DNA from: Candidatus Binatus soli
GTDB taxonomy: Bacteria > Desulfobacterota > Binatia > Binatales > Binataceae
NCBI GenBank assembly: GCA_002479255.1
Contig: DLMJ01000036.1
Location: forward strand, 74,126-112,276
Length of the DNA stretch: 38,151 nt
Direction of reading: 5' to 3'
The notes below the pieces were generated by a model. That model was not told where the DNA came from. It did no database searches and was given only the letters and a program-made list of their open reading frames with translations. Positions 24,709 through 32,568 of the stretch are shown one piece after another (position 1 is the first letter of the stretch; each line of letters starts with the position of its first letter). A program made the translations under genes and the position numbers.

Positions 24709-25597
24709 CGGCTATCATGTCAACTAAGTAATGATGCCCTGCGAATGGAATAGCTACTAGCATTAGTGCATTCAGAATTCCCACCGGCACGAAGCTTCGC
24801 AACGGTGGACGATGAACATACACCAGCAGAACAGCCATAACGGTATGGACTGATGGAAACGCTACGATCCCGGTCACGTCAGCCAGTGTGAATTTCGATA
24901 AAGTACCGTTGCGTATCGTCACCAGGACCGCCGACCACGCCGGCATAACGCCTTTCGTGTAAGGACCAAGGGCCGGAAAGGGACCTGACAGGGACACAGA
25001 AATCAGCACCGACAACATTCCTATCCACAGCAGCTCCCGATTTCGGTCGGTGCGGTTGATCAACGCAAAAAAGGCAATCGACGCGAAGATCTGGACCATC
25101 ATACTGTTGTAGGCATGTCCAAATACGTATCGGACCGTCCAATTCGATGTGATCAAATCAAAGCCCGCGCTCCAGTTAAATCCAAGCGCCGCGTCCATCC
25201 GCGCAAACCGGAGATCCCACATCGGCATTCGAAGAGTCGCCACTACGTAACTATAAATGGCAAGCGCTACCGCGAACGCTATCCACAGCGCGCTATACTG
25301 CGCCGCCTCAGACACCGGCCGCGCGCGTCCTGTGTAATCGAAAAAGAAGCCCAACGCCGCGATCATCGCGACCCCCCGCACCGCCGGGCTGATTCCATCA
25401 ATCTCGAACCCCGCGCGCCGGGCCCATACCCAGTCGATCGCGACAAGGATCAAGATCGCTGCCCACGCTCTTAGTATGTAGTCAGGGTCGTCGAGAAATT
25501 TCCTCAACGCGCGCGCGCTCGCGCCGGGCGGATTGTGCGGGGATTGCGGCGGCGCCTCTGAATATTCGGAAACCGGTGCTGGCGAATCAGTGTTCAT
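24626..25597 (-). CDS. PAP2-family membrane phosphatase / phosphotransferase
   Basis: The 323-residue membrane protein has six or so helices. It carries the PAP2 catalytic motifs SGPFPALGPYTKG, FPSVHTVMAVL (PSxHT with the acid-base His) and GHHYLVDMIAG (nucleophilic His and Asp). The layout matches the PAP2_3 / inositol-phosphorylceramide-synthase-like group, which acts on lipid phosphates at the membrane. The substrate is unknown. It precedes and overlaps the GT-C-like gene, suggesting joint work on a lipid-linked glycan or polar lipid. The ATG at 25597 is preferred to an upstream TTG at 25606. Confidence 0.85.
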   Translation of the reverse strand: MNTDSPAPVSEYSEAPPQSPHNPPGASARALRKFLDDPDYILRAWAAILILVAIDWVWARRAGFEIDGISPAVRGVAMIAALGFFFDYTGRARPVSEAAQYSALWIAFAVALAIYSYVVATLRMPMWDLRFARMDAALGFNWSAGFDLITSNWTVRYVFGHAYNSMMVQIFASIAFFALINRTDRNRELLWIGMLSVLISVSLSGPFPALGPYTKGVMPAWSAVLVTIRNGTLSKFTLADVTGIVAFPSVHTVMAVLLVYVHRPPLRSFVPVGILNALMLVAIPFAGHHYLVDMIAGGAIAAVFIAIGQAAMRPRSLARPQGV

Positions 25598-25606
25598 CTT
25601 GTCCAA

Positions 25607-25855
25607 TGAGTCCGTGCCTCAGCTCAAGTACTTCGCCACTGACAGTGCCAATGGGCCGACACCTACTATGCCAGAATCGTCCGGGCTAAAAAGCATGGAC
25701 TTTGACCTCCGGCGATTTCGAAGGATACCAATTAGCTGCCGGATTGCATCGACGCAACAAACTCTGCTCGCGCACCCGCGCGCTTTCACCGTCCCCGTGG
25801 CGCCGGTAATCTAGTCGTCGGCAGGGTCTCAGTGAAAAAGTGAAAAAGTGAAAAA
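25607..25855. promoter_or_regulatory. Divergent intergenic region PAP2 / thiO
   Basis: This 249-bp gap must hold promoters for both genes. On the plus strand TTGACC (25702-25707) is followed after 16 bp by GATACC (25724-25729), a plausible but weak promoter for thiO. I see no convincing promoter for the PAP2 gene. The right end is the tandem GTGAAAAA repeat. Confidence 0.35.
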
Positions 25856-25858
25856 GTG
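25832..25858 (+). repeat. Tandem octamer GTGAAAAA repeat at the thiO start
   Basis: GTG triplets at 25832, 25840, 25848 and 25856 are exactly 8 bp apart, separated by AAAAA. The last GTG is the thiO start codon. It is the same motif as the 7-bp repeat at the polyprenyl synthase start (6202-6238), with one extra A per unit. There is no other purine-rich ribosome-binding site, so the repeat itself forms the initiation region. Confidence 0.9.
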
Positions 25859-26998
25859 AAAGCTCTCGTAATCGGCGGCGGCATAATCGGAAGCTCGGTG
25901 GCGTGGCGGCTCGCCTCCGGCGGCGTCCAGGTCTCCGTCTTCGAGCGCGGCCGTCTCGGCCTTGAAGCTTCGTGGGCGGCGGCTGGACTCATCAGCCCGC
26001 AGGCCGAGGCGTACGAACCCGGCGTGTTCTTCGATCTTGCTCTCGCAGGCAAGAAATCCTTCGACGCCATCGTCGAACGGCTCATCGCCGAGAGCGGCGT
26101 CGATCCCGAGTACGACCGTCACGGCGTGCTCTACGTCGCCTTCGACGACGCGGCGCGCGCGGAGCTGCAATCGCGGGCGCGATGGCAACGCGCGGCCGGT
26201 GGCGACGTCGAGGAATTATCCCCGCGCGAGGCGTTCAAGCTCGCGCCCGTGCTGTCGGAAAAAATCATCTTCGCGCTCCACATGCCGAACAATCGGCGCG
26301 TCGAGAATCGCAAACTCACCCTTGCCTATATCAACGCCGCCACGCACGCCGGCGCCGATTTCCGCGAAGGCGCCCGCGTCGATTCGATCGCCACTACCGC
26401 CGCGCGCGCCACCGGCCTTCGCCTCGCCGACGGATCGCTCGAGACCGGCGATGTCATCATCAACGCCGCCGGCTCATGGGCCGGCGACATCCGCGGCCTC
26501 GAAGACGATCGAATCCGCTTCTACCCGGTGCGCGGCCAGATTCTATGCTTCGACGCGCGGCCGGGCCTGGTGGTGCCTTCGCTGTTCTCGGGCGGCGCAA
26601 TATTGGTGCCGCGGCGTGACGGGCGGCTGCTCGCCGGCTCGGTCTTCGAGGATGCGGGCTTCAACAAGTCCGTCACGCTCGATGGGATGGAACGGATTCT
26701 GCGCGCAGTGCGTGCGATGGTCCCTTCGATCGCTTCGATTCCCTTTCGCGAAGCATGGGCTGGACTTCGCCCCGCCACCGACGACTTGTTGCCGGTGCTC
26801 GGCCCATCGCCGACGGTCGCCGGCGTGTTCTACGCCGCCGGACATTTCCGCAGCGGCATTCTGCTCTCCGCGCTCACCGGCGAAGTGATCGCCGACCTGG
26901 TCAAGGGCCGGATGCCCGCCATTGATCTCGCGCCCTTTTCGCCCGCCCGCTTTCGCGACGGCGCCGCCCGCCCGGTCAAACTCGCCGACATGAGATGA
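25856..26998 (+). CDS. thiO: FAD-dependent glycine oxidase-like protein
   Basis: The 380-residue protein belongs to the DAO family and most resembles glycine oxidase ThiO, which makes the iminoacetate used for the thiazole of thiamine. The FAD motif is VIGGGIIGSSVAWRLASGG (4-22), followed by VFERGRLGLEASWAAAGLISPQ, a ThiO-like signature. Further on are INAAGSWAGDI, PVRGQILCF, and a C-terminal WAGLRPATDDLLPVLGP with FYAAGHFRSGILLS. No other thiamine gene is adjacent, so oxidation of a different amino acid is possible. The start is GTG within the octamer repeat. Confidence 0.82.
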   Translation: MKALVIGGGIIGSSVAWRLASGGVQVSVFERGRLGLEASWAAAGLISPQAEAYEPGVFFDLALAGKKSFDAIVERLIAESGVDPEYDRHGVLYVAFDDAARAELQSRARWQRAAGGDVEELSPREAFKLAPVLSEKIIFALHMPNNRRVENRKLTLAYINAATHAGADFREGARVDSIATTAARATGLRLADGSLETGDVIINAAGSWAGDIRGLEDDRIRFYPVRGQILCFDARPGLVVPSLFSGGAILVPRRDGRLLAGSVFEDAGFNKSVTLDGMERILRAVRAMVPSIASIPFREAWAGLRPATDDLLPVLGPSPTVAGVFYAAGHFRSGILLSALTGEVIADLVKGRMPAIDLAPFSPARFRDGAARPVKLADMR

Positions 26999-27091
26999 GC
27001 GCCCCGATCATGCGCGATATGACCGCCCAACGACATCGATTGCTGGGAAATTGATCATACCTGCCGCTCGCTCAGAGTGAGGGCGCCTGGC

Positions 27092-27823
27092 TCAATCGCC
27101 GCTCGCCAGCTCGTGCAGCGCCCGCGCGCATTCCACAGGATGCGTGAACATCACTTCATGCCCGCTCTTCACGAACTTGAGCGTTGGATTCCTGAGCCGG
27201 CTGGAAAAGTGCGGATGCCAGTTGGGTGCGCCCGCGACCGGCGTCTGGTCGTCTTCGCAAATGATATAGCTGCTGGGAATTCCGGTGGCGAAGTAGGGCG
27301 CCATCGGCACTGGCGCGAGCAGCGGCGCCAGCGGCTGCGGGCCTAGCGCCGAAAAAACATATTCCTTCAAGGCCGGTGCCATGTCGTTGGTAAGCCCGTC
27401 GATAAATTCCGGGCCAATCATCTCGATTGTAATCGATCGCTCCGGCAACGAATCGATCGCCGCCGCCAGCGGCGACGCCGACGGATCCATGATTGGCTGC
27501 CCGTCGAGCGCCACCATCGCCGTGATCCACACCACGCGCTTGATCCGCCCGGGAATCTTGGCCGCGACGCCGGATATTGTGATCCCGCCGAGACTGTGTC
27601 CCGCCAGCACCACGTTTTTCAGATCGTGCCGCTCGATAAACTCCGCGACGCTGTTGACGTAGCTGTCGAGCGTCACCTTCGCGCGATCGGCGCGGTTCAT
27701 GCCATGCCCCGGGAGATCGACTGCGTAGGCTCTGTCGCCCAACCGCTCGAGTTGATTGATCACCGCGGCCCAGCACCATCCGCCATGCCACGCGCCATGC
27801 ACCAGTACAAACGTCTCCGCCAT
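27092..27823 (-). CDS. Alpha/beta hydrolase, plant methylesterase/EstC-like
   Basis: The 244-residue hydrolase begins MAETFVLVHGAWHGGWCW, the oxyanion segment typical of EstC and of plant methylesterases and hydroxynitrile lyases. The nucleophile is Ser77 in GHSLGG, and a late His lies in KSGHEVMFTHP. The acid residue is probably in IICEDDQTPV. No signal peptide is seen. It is downstream of the ABC exporter adaptor on the same strand, 56 bp away, and may share its transcript. Substrate unknown. The ATG at 27823 is preferred; an in-frame GTG at 27844 would add seven residues. Confidence 0.83.
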   Translation of the reverse strand: MAETFVLVHGAWHGGWCWAAVINQLERLGDRAYAVDLPGHGMNRADRAKVTLDSYVNSVAEFIERHDLKNVVLAGHSLGGITISGVAAKIPGRIKRVVWITAMVALDGQPIMDPSASPLAAAIDSLPERSITIEMIGPEFIDGLTNDMAPALKEYVFSALGPQPLAPLLAPVPMAPYFATGIPSSYIICEDDQTPVAGAPNWHPHFSSRLRNPTLKFVKSGHEVMFTHPVECARALHELASGD

Positions 27824-27843
27824 CTTCTCAACTCGATTGTTCA

Positions 27844-27878
27844 CCTTCCATCGAGGGAAGGGGTTAGGGGTTAGGTTA
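27844..27878 (-). repeat. REP-like hairpin with CCTAACCCC tandem
   Basis: On the minus strand two copies of TAACCCC are followed by CCTTCC-CTCGAT-GGAAGG, a 6-bp stem with a 6-nt loop. It fills the gap between the adaptor stop and the esterase start. Similar C-rich CCCTAACCC-plus-hairpin elements are dispersed in many high-GC genomes. It may be a REP-type repeat or an mRNA processing or attenuation site; there is no U-tract for termination. Confidence 0.45.
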
Positions 27879-29093
27879 TTACGATGCCACCGGCGTGACG
27901 GCCTGTCCTTCCTTGAGCGTCGCCGGCGGTACCACTATCACCATCTCGCCGCCGCTCAATCCCTGCCTGACCTCGACGCCTTCCTGGAACTCGCGCCCGA
28001 GCACGACCGGCGTCAGATGCGCCGTGGCGCCGCGCACGACCCACACCGAACTGGCGCTGCCCTCAGTGACGATCGCCTTCTTCGGCACCAGCGCCATCGG
28101 CGCCGCCGCTGTCGCTGTCTGCGTCATAATCGATTGGAACGTAACCTTGGCGCTCATTTCCGGCTTGATAATCTTCAAATCAGGCTGAAGGATTCTGACT
28201 TCGACTTTCACGGTGCCCTTCTGGCGGTCGGCCTCCGGATAAATCTTCACGACCTGCGCCGCAAACGGATTGTCGGGGTACGCGTCCGGGATCACCGTCG
28301 CCGGCGTTCCCATCTTCACCTTCGCGATATCGCCTTCGTTGATATCGACTTCGCAGCGCAGATCGCTCAGGTCTGCAAGCTGCACGATATCGGTGGCGCC
28401 GCCGCCGGCCTGGATTTCGCCGCCGAAGTTAATCGTGTCGCCGAGTTCGCGATACTTCTGCAGCACCACGCCGTTGATTGGCGCCGTGATCACGGTCTGG
28501 CTCACGTTGAACCTTGCGAAATCGATCGCGCCGTCCGCCTTCTTGAGCTCCGCCTCCGCCACCGAGAGCTGATTCTCCGCGTCCTCGAGCGAGTCCTTCG
28601 ATTGCACGCCTTGCTTGTAGAGTTCCCGCAGGCGCTGCGCGCGCGCCTTCCTCAGCACGACGTTGGCCGCCGCCAGATCGCGATCTGCGTAGGCCTGCTT
28701 CAGTTGCGCCTGGTAGTCGCGATCGTCGATCCGCGCCAGCAGGTCGCCGACCTTGACGCGCTGCCCTTCCTCGATCGGCTCGGCGACTATCTGGCCGAGA
28801 ATCTTGGTGCCGATCACGATGTACTTGTGTTGCGTCACGATATAGCCGCTGCCGGTCAGCACGGTGCCGGCCTGTCCCGCCTGTTTCACCGTGACGATCG
28901 CGGTTTGCACTTCGGGCGGACGGCCAATCGTCCGCTGATAGACGAAAAATCCCGCCGCGCCGGCCACCGCGAGAATCGCGAGCACGATCGCAGCCGGGAT
29001 GATTCTGCTCGGCTTCTTCGGCTCGGCCGCGCGCGCAATCCGCAGCGACTCGAGCTCGCGGATATTGGGTCCCCTGGGTGATTCGGTGGACAA
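27879..29093 (-). CDS. Periplasmic adaptor of an ABC exporter (MacA/HlyD family)
   Basis: The 404-residue membrane-fusion protein has one N-terminal membrane anchor (about 31-52), a lipoyl-like half (GTKILGQIVAEPIEEGQRVKVGDLLARID), and a helical hairpin (about 110-175). The returning lipoyl half is TVITAPINGVVLQKY, followed by beta-barrel and membrane-proximal domains. It would link the inner-membrane permeases to an outer-membrane channel. The start is TTG at 29093, 2 bp after the permease stop, with AGGAG about 10 bp upstream. No TolC-like gene is adjacent. Confidence 0.88.
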   Translation of the reverse strand: MSTESPRGPNIRELESLRIARAAEPKKPSRIIPAAIVLAILAVAGAAGFFVYQRTIGRPPEVQTAIVTVKQAGQAGTVLTGSGYIVTQHKYIVIGTKILGQIVAEPIEEGQRVKVGDLLARIDDRDYQAQLKQAYADRDLAAANVVLRKARAQRLRELYKQGVQSKDSLEDAENQLSVAEAELKKADGAIDFARFNVSQTVITAPINGVVLQKYRELGDTINFGGEIQAGGGATDIVQLADLSDLRCEVDINEGDIAKVKMGTPATVIPDAYPDNPFAAQVVKIYPEADRQKGTVKVEVRILQPDLKIIKPEMSAKVTFQSIMTQTATAAAPMALVPKKAIVTEGSASSVWVVRGATAHLTPVVLGREFQEGVEVRQGLSGGEMVIVVPPATLKEGQAVTPVAS

Positions 29094-29095
29094 GG

Positions 29096-30268
29096 TCAGA
29101 TGCTCCTGAGCGCATCGACGATCGACATTTTCATCGCCTGTCGCGCCGGCAGCCAGCCGCCGACCACGCCCATCACGGCGGCGAAGATCAGCGCCTCGAT
29201 CACTATTGCAAAAGTGACGTGGAAGCTGAACGCCAGGGTCGAGAACGTGACAAAGTTGCCAAACGTCGAAGTCAACCCGTTTATCGGCATCGCCAGCACG
29301 ATGCCAATCGCGCCCGCCGTCACCGCCAGCACCAGAGACTCGAGCAGGAACGACGTCATCACCGCGATCGGCGCGAAGCCGAGCGCACGCAGCGTGCCGA
29401 TTTCGGTGGTCCGCGACGAGACCGCCGCGTACATCGTGTTCATCGCGCCAAAGATTGCGCCGACCGCCATGATTACCGCGACGATCATCCCGAGCACCCG
29501 CATCTGGTTGGCGACCACCGCCTGGTCCTTGTAGTAGTCCGCCTCGGTCTCGGCCTGCAGATTGATTCGCGGATCGTCCGCCAGCCGCCGAATCAGCGCA
29601 TCCGCGTCCGCCCCGGCCGCAAGTTTGAGGCGCACGTCGGCGTAATACGCGCCGCGCTGCGCGTCGTCCTGCACATTATGGATATCGCCCCACACCTCCG
29701 ACTCGAACGAGCCGCCTTCGGCCGTCATTATCCCGACCACCTTCCAGTTGCCGCGCCCGAAGCGAAGGGTGGAACCGAGCGTCATGTTCTCGTAATGCCC
29801 CATCAGGCCCTTGCCGACGATCACTTCGTTGACCGACGGATTGAACATCCGGCCCTCGACGATCTTCACCTTGGGATGAACTTTGAGCGCGATCGGCAGA
29901 ACTCCGCGCACCACGATATTGTCGCGCCCGCCGCCGGTGCGTTCCATCAGCGCCTGCACCGGCAGTTCCGGCGATGCGTCTGCCTCGCCGTCGGGCTCGC
30001 GCCGAATCTGCGGCAGGAACTTCATCGCGTCGAACTGATCGAGCTGGATGGCGGAATAGGTCTCGGTAGTCGCGCCTTTGCGCAGCACGATTACGTTGTC
30101 CGGGTCGCCGGTGTCGGAAATCGCCGAGTTGAGTCCCGCCACCAGCGCCATCACGATCACGAACACCGCCACCACCAGCGCAATTCCACCGCCCGTCATC
30201 GCGGTCGAGACGCGCCGCACCAGCAGCGAACGCACGTTGTACTTCAGCGGAATAGCCATCTCAGGCAA
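29096..30268 (-). CDS. MacB/FtsX-type ABC exporter permease 1
   Basis: The 390-residue protein has an N-terminal helix (about 22-45), a large periplasmic domain (about 50-265), and three C-terminal helices beginning MIVAVIMAVGAIFGAMNTMYAAV. It continues ERTTEIGTLRALGF-like (SSRTTEIGTLRALGFAP), the coupling-helix region of FtsX permeases. It ends PARQAMKMSIVDALRSI, the typical tail. The gene overlaps permease 2 by 8 bp. With permease 2 it probably forms a heterodimer, as in LolCE, rather than a MacB homodimer. Confidence 0.88.
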   Translation of the reverse strand: MPEMAIPLKYNVRSLLVRRVSTAMTGGGIALVVAVFVIVMALVAGLNSAISDTGDPDNVIVLRKGATTETYSAIQLDQFDAMKFLPQIRREPDGEADASPELPVQALMERTGGGRDNIVVRGVLPIALKVHPKVKIVEGRMFNPSVNEVIVGKGLMGHYENMTLGSTLRFGRGNWKVVGIMTAEGGSFESEVWGDIHNVQDDAQRGAYYADVRLKLAAGADADALIRRLADDPRINLQAETEADYYKDQAVVANQMRVLGMIVAVIMAVGAIFGAMNTMYAAVSSRTTEIGTLRALGFAPIAVMTSFLLESLVLAVTAGAIGIVLAMPINGLTSTFGNFVTFSTLAFSFHVTFAIVIEALIFAAVMGVVGGWLPARQAMKMSIVDALRSI

Positions 30269-31400
30269 CCGTCCTTAGCGCATCAACGATATTGCGCCGC
30301 GCCGCCGAGCGGGCCGGCACGAGTGCGCTGAACAGTCCTATTAGTGCGGCCACGACCAGGGTCTCGGCCAGAATCGCCGGCTGCATGCGGATCGTGCTGA
30401 GCGGGCCCGTGCCACTGCCGACCGAAAACACTTTCAGCACGATATACGCCGCGCCGCATCCGATAATCCCGCCGGCCAGGCCTATCAGGATCGACTCGGC
30501 CAGCAGCATCGACAAAATCGTGCGCGACGGAAACCCGATCGAGCGCATCACTGCAATCTCGCCGCGCCGCTCGCGAATCGACATCGCCGCCGTGTTGGCC
30601 GCCACCAGTCCTATCATCAGCACCACGATAAATCCCAGCACCTCCGCCATCCTGAAAAACGTGCGGTACTGGTCCAGGAAGCTGCCGATAAACGCCGCCT
30701 CCGACTCCGACGATGTCTCCGCCGACGAGTTGGCGAAGCCTTCATCGATCGCCGCTATTACCTGCGGCATATTCTCCGGCTTATCGACCTTGACCCAAAT
30801 GAGATCGACCCAACCGGGCCGCCCGGCCGCCTCTTCCAGGTAGTCGCGCCGAAAGAGCAGGTAATTGGGCGGCGCCTTGCCGCCGGTCGTGCCCACAATA
30901 TTCAGCGTCACGTTGAACGGGTAGAGCGTCCCGCGCAGCTGGATCTGCTGCCCGATGTGCAGATGGAAGCGCTTCATCGTGTCGGCGCCGACCAGGCACG
31001 CGGTGCGGATTTTCTTGAACTGCTCGAACTGCTCCTTGCTGATTCCATAGTCGGGCCACATCAGATCGACCTGCTCGGGATCGACCGCCAGGTTCGGAAA
31101 CTGATCCGACACTTCATGGTACACGCCGCCGAACCAGCTCTCCGGCGCCACCACCTCGACGTGCGGTATCACCACGATTCGCTGCTTGTAGGCGATTGGA
31201 ATCGCGTAGGCCAGCCCGGCCTTATTATGCGTCGCGATCCGGGTGGCCGACGCCGTGTCGCCGAGGATCTGGTTGGCCGCGGTCGGGATGCTGACCAGCG
31301 CCGAGAAGATGAACAGCGAGACCGCGATCGACAGCACGGTCAGAATAGTGCGGCGCTTGCTGCGCACCAGATTTTTTAACACCAGCCCCGTGTACTTCAT
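30261..31400 (-). CDS. MacB/FtsX-type ABC exporter permease 2
   Basis: The 379-residue FtsX permease has its first helix at about 17-40 (RTILTVLSIAVSLFIFSALV), a periplasmic domain to about 255, and three C-terminal helices. The coupling segment is SIRERRGEIAVMRSIGFPSRTI, and the tail is PARSAARRNIVDALRTVA. It differs clearly in its periplasmic domain from permease 1 and lacks the extra ATPase domain of true MacB. It lies 13 bp after the ATPase gene. Confidence 0.88.
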   Translation of the reverse strand: MKYTGLVLKNLVRSKRRTILTVLSIAVSLFIFSALVSIPTAANQILGDTASATRIATHNKAGLAYAIPIAYKQRIVVIPHVEVVAPESWFGGVYHEVSDQFPNLAVDPEQVDLMWPDYGISKEQFEQFKKIRTACLVGADTMKRFHLHIGQQIQLRGTLYPFNVTLNIVGTTGGKAPPNYLLFRRDYLEEAAGRPGWVDLIWVKVDKPENMPQVIAAIDEGFANSSAETSSESEAAFIGSFLDQYRTFFRMAEVLGFIVVLMIGLVAANTAAMSIRERRGEIAVMRSIGFPSRTILSMLLAESILIGLAGGIIGCGAAYIVLKVFSVGSGTGPLSTIRMQPAILAETLVVAALIGLFSALVPARSAARRNIVDALRTVA

Positions 31401-31413
31401 GCTAACTCACGCG

Positions 31414-32142
31414 TTACGCATTCGCCGCCGCTTCCGGCGTCGCGCCGCGCTTGCCCGGCTCGACGCCCGCGAGCACGCCCTTGTCGAGCCGATAGACGGT
31501 ATCGACGTAACGCTCGGCGCGGGGGTCGTGCGTGACCATCACGATCGTTTTCTGGAATTGGCGATTCATATCGACCAGCAAGCCCAGGATTTCCTCGGCC
31601 GACTTTGCGTCGAGGTCGCCGGTCGGCTCGTCGGCGACGATGATCGTGGGATCGGCGACGATCGCGCGCGCAATCGCGACGCGCTGCTCCTGCCCGCCCG
31701 ACAACTGGCGCGGATAATGGTCCATCCTGTCGGCCAGTCCCACCACCCTGAGCGCCGTCTCGACATGCTCGCGCCGCTCGGCCTTGCTAAGATGCGTCAG
31801 CAGTAGCGGCAATTCGACGTTCTCGAACGCCGTCAGCACCGGAATCAGGTTGTAAAACTGGAACACCAGCCCGATATGGTGTGCGCGCCAGCCCGCCAGC
31901 TCGCGCTCCTTCATGCGGGTGATCTCGTCGCCGCCGACCGCCACTCGTCCGGTAGTCGCGTGATCGATTCCCGCGATCAGGTTGAGCATCGTGGTCTTGC
32001 CCGATCCCGACGGCCCCATGATCGCCACGAAGCGTCCGGCCGGGATCTGCACGGTCACGTCGTCGAGCGCGCGGACCTCGAACTCGTCGCGCTTGTAGAT
32101 TCGGGTCACGTGCTCGAAGTCAATTGCGTACTTTTCTTCCAT
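31414..32142 (-). CDS. ABC exporter ATPase, LolD/MacB-like
   Basis: The 242-residue ATPase has Walker A GPSGSGKTT (43-51), Q-loop FQFYNLIPVLTAFENVELPL, signature LSGGQEQR, Walker B IIVADEPTGDLD and H-loop VTHDPRAERY. The FYNLIPVLTAFENVELPL and DEPTGDLD phrases place it in the LolD/MacB/FtsE subgroup. It is the first gene of the four-gene exporter set, followed by two permeases and an adaptor. The exported substrate (lipid, lipoprotein, peptide or antibiotic) cannot be told from the sequence. Confidence 0.92.
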   Translation of the reverse strand: MEEKYAIDFEHVTRIYKRDEFEVRALDDVTVQIPAGRFVAIMGPSGSGKTTMLNLIAGIDHATTGRVAVGGDEITRMKERELAGWRAHHIGLVFQFYNLIPVLTAFENVELPLLLTHLSKAERREHVETALRVVGLADRMDHYPRQLSGGQEQRVAIARAIVADPTIIVADEPTGDLDAKSAEEILGLLVDMNRQFQKTIVMVTHDPRAERYVDTVYRLDKGVLAGVEPGKRGATPEAAANA

Positions 32143-32568
32143 TTCGTTCCGCCTTTTGAACCCGATGCCGGTTCACTTTGCGCGCGCAGCGGTGCGGGCC
32201 GCGGCAATGCGGGATGGTTTGAGCCGCGATCTCGCGCGCCGTTTCATTTGTATTTCACGCTTCGGTTGCGAACAAAGCCTTGCCAGCACATGAGCCTTGG
32301 CGTCGATGATAGCGCGCCCCACCTCGGCCCATGGATAAGCATCAAGCCTGATGGTAGGTCGGGGCGTACTCGTTGGCAACGCAGCGATCAGCTTGCAAGC
32401 GGTCTGGAACTGGACCTTGACCGACCAGTAAAGGGACGTATTGGTCAAGGAAGTCGAGAAGCGTCGCGCGGGAGCCGATCGCGCGGCGTGATCGACCCAT
32501 GCGTGCCCGTCTGGTACATCGTAATGCAAATCGCGGATGTCAGCTGAGAGGAGCGCGGCGAATTCACA
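32143..32568. other. 426-bp divergent intergenic region with an 8-bp inverted repeat
   Basis: The region separates the exporter ATPase (minus) from the hydrolase-membrane fusion (plus) and must hold both promoters. CCTTGACC (32415-32422) and GGTCAAGG (32443-32450) are perfect arms 20 bp apart, a possible stem-loop or operator. A minus-strand open frame (stop at 32173) reads a basic tail, MKRRARSRLKPSRIAAARTA, and could be a small protein. It has no clear start or ribosome-binding site, so it is not called. I see no tRNA or other RNA gene. Confidence 0.4.

Noticed and set aside
27756..30331. Two long plus-strand open frames (about 441 and 417 codons) across the exporter genes
   Set aside because: Antisense to the adaptor and permease genes; composition dominated by Arg, His and Asp, with no family motif.
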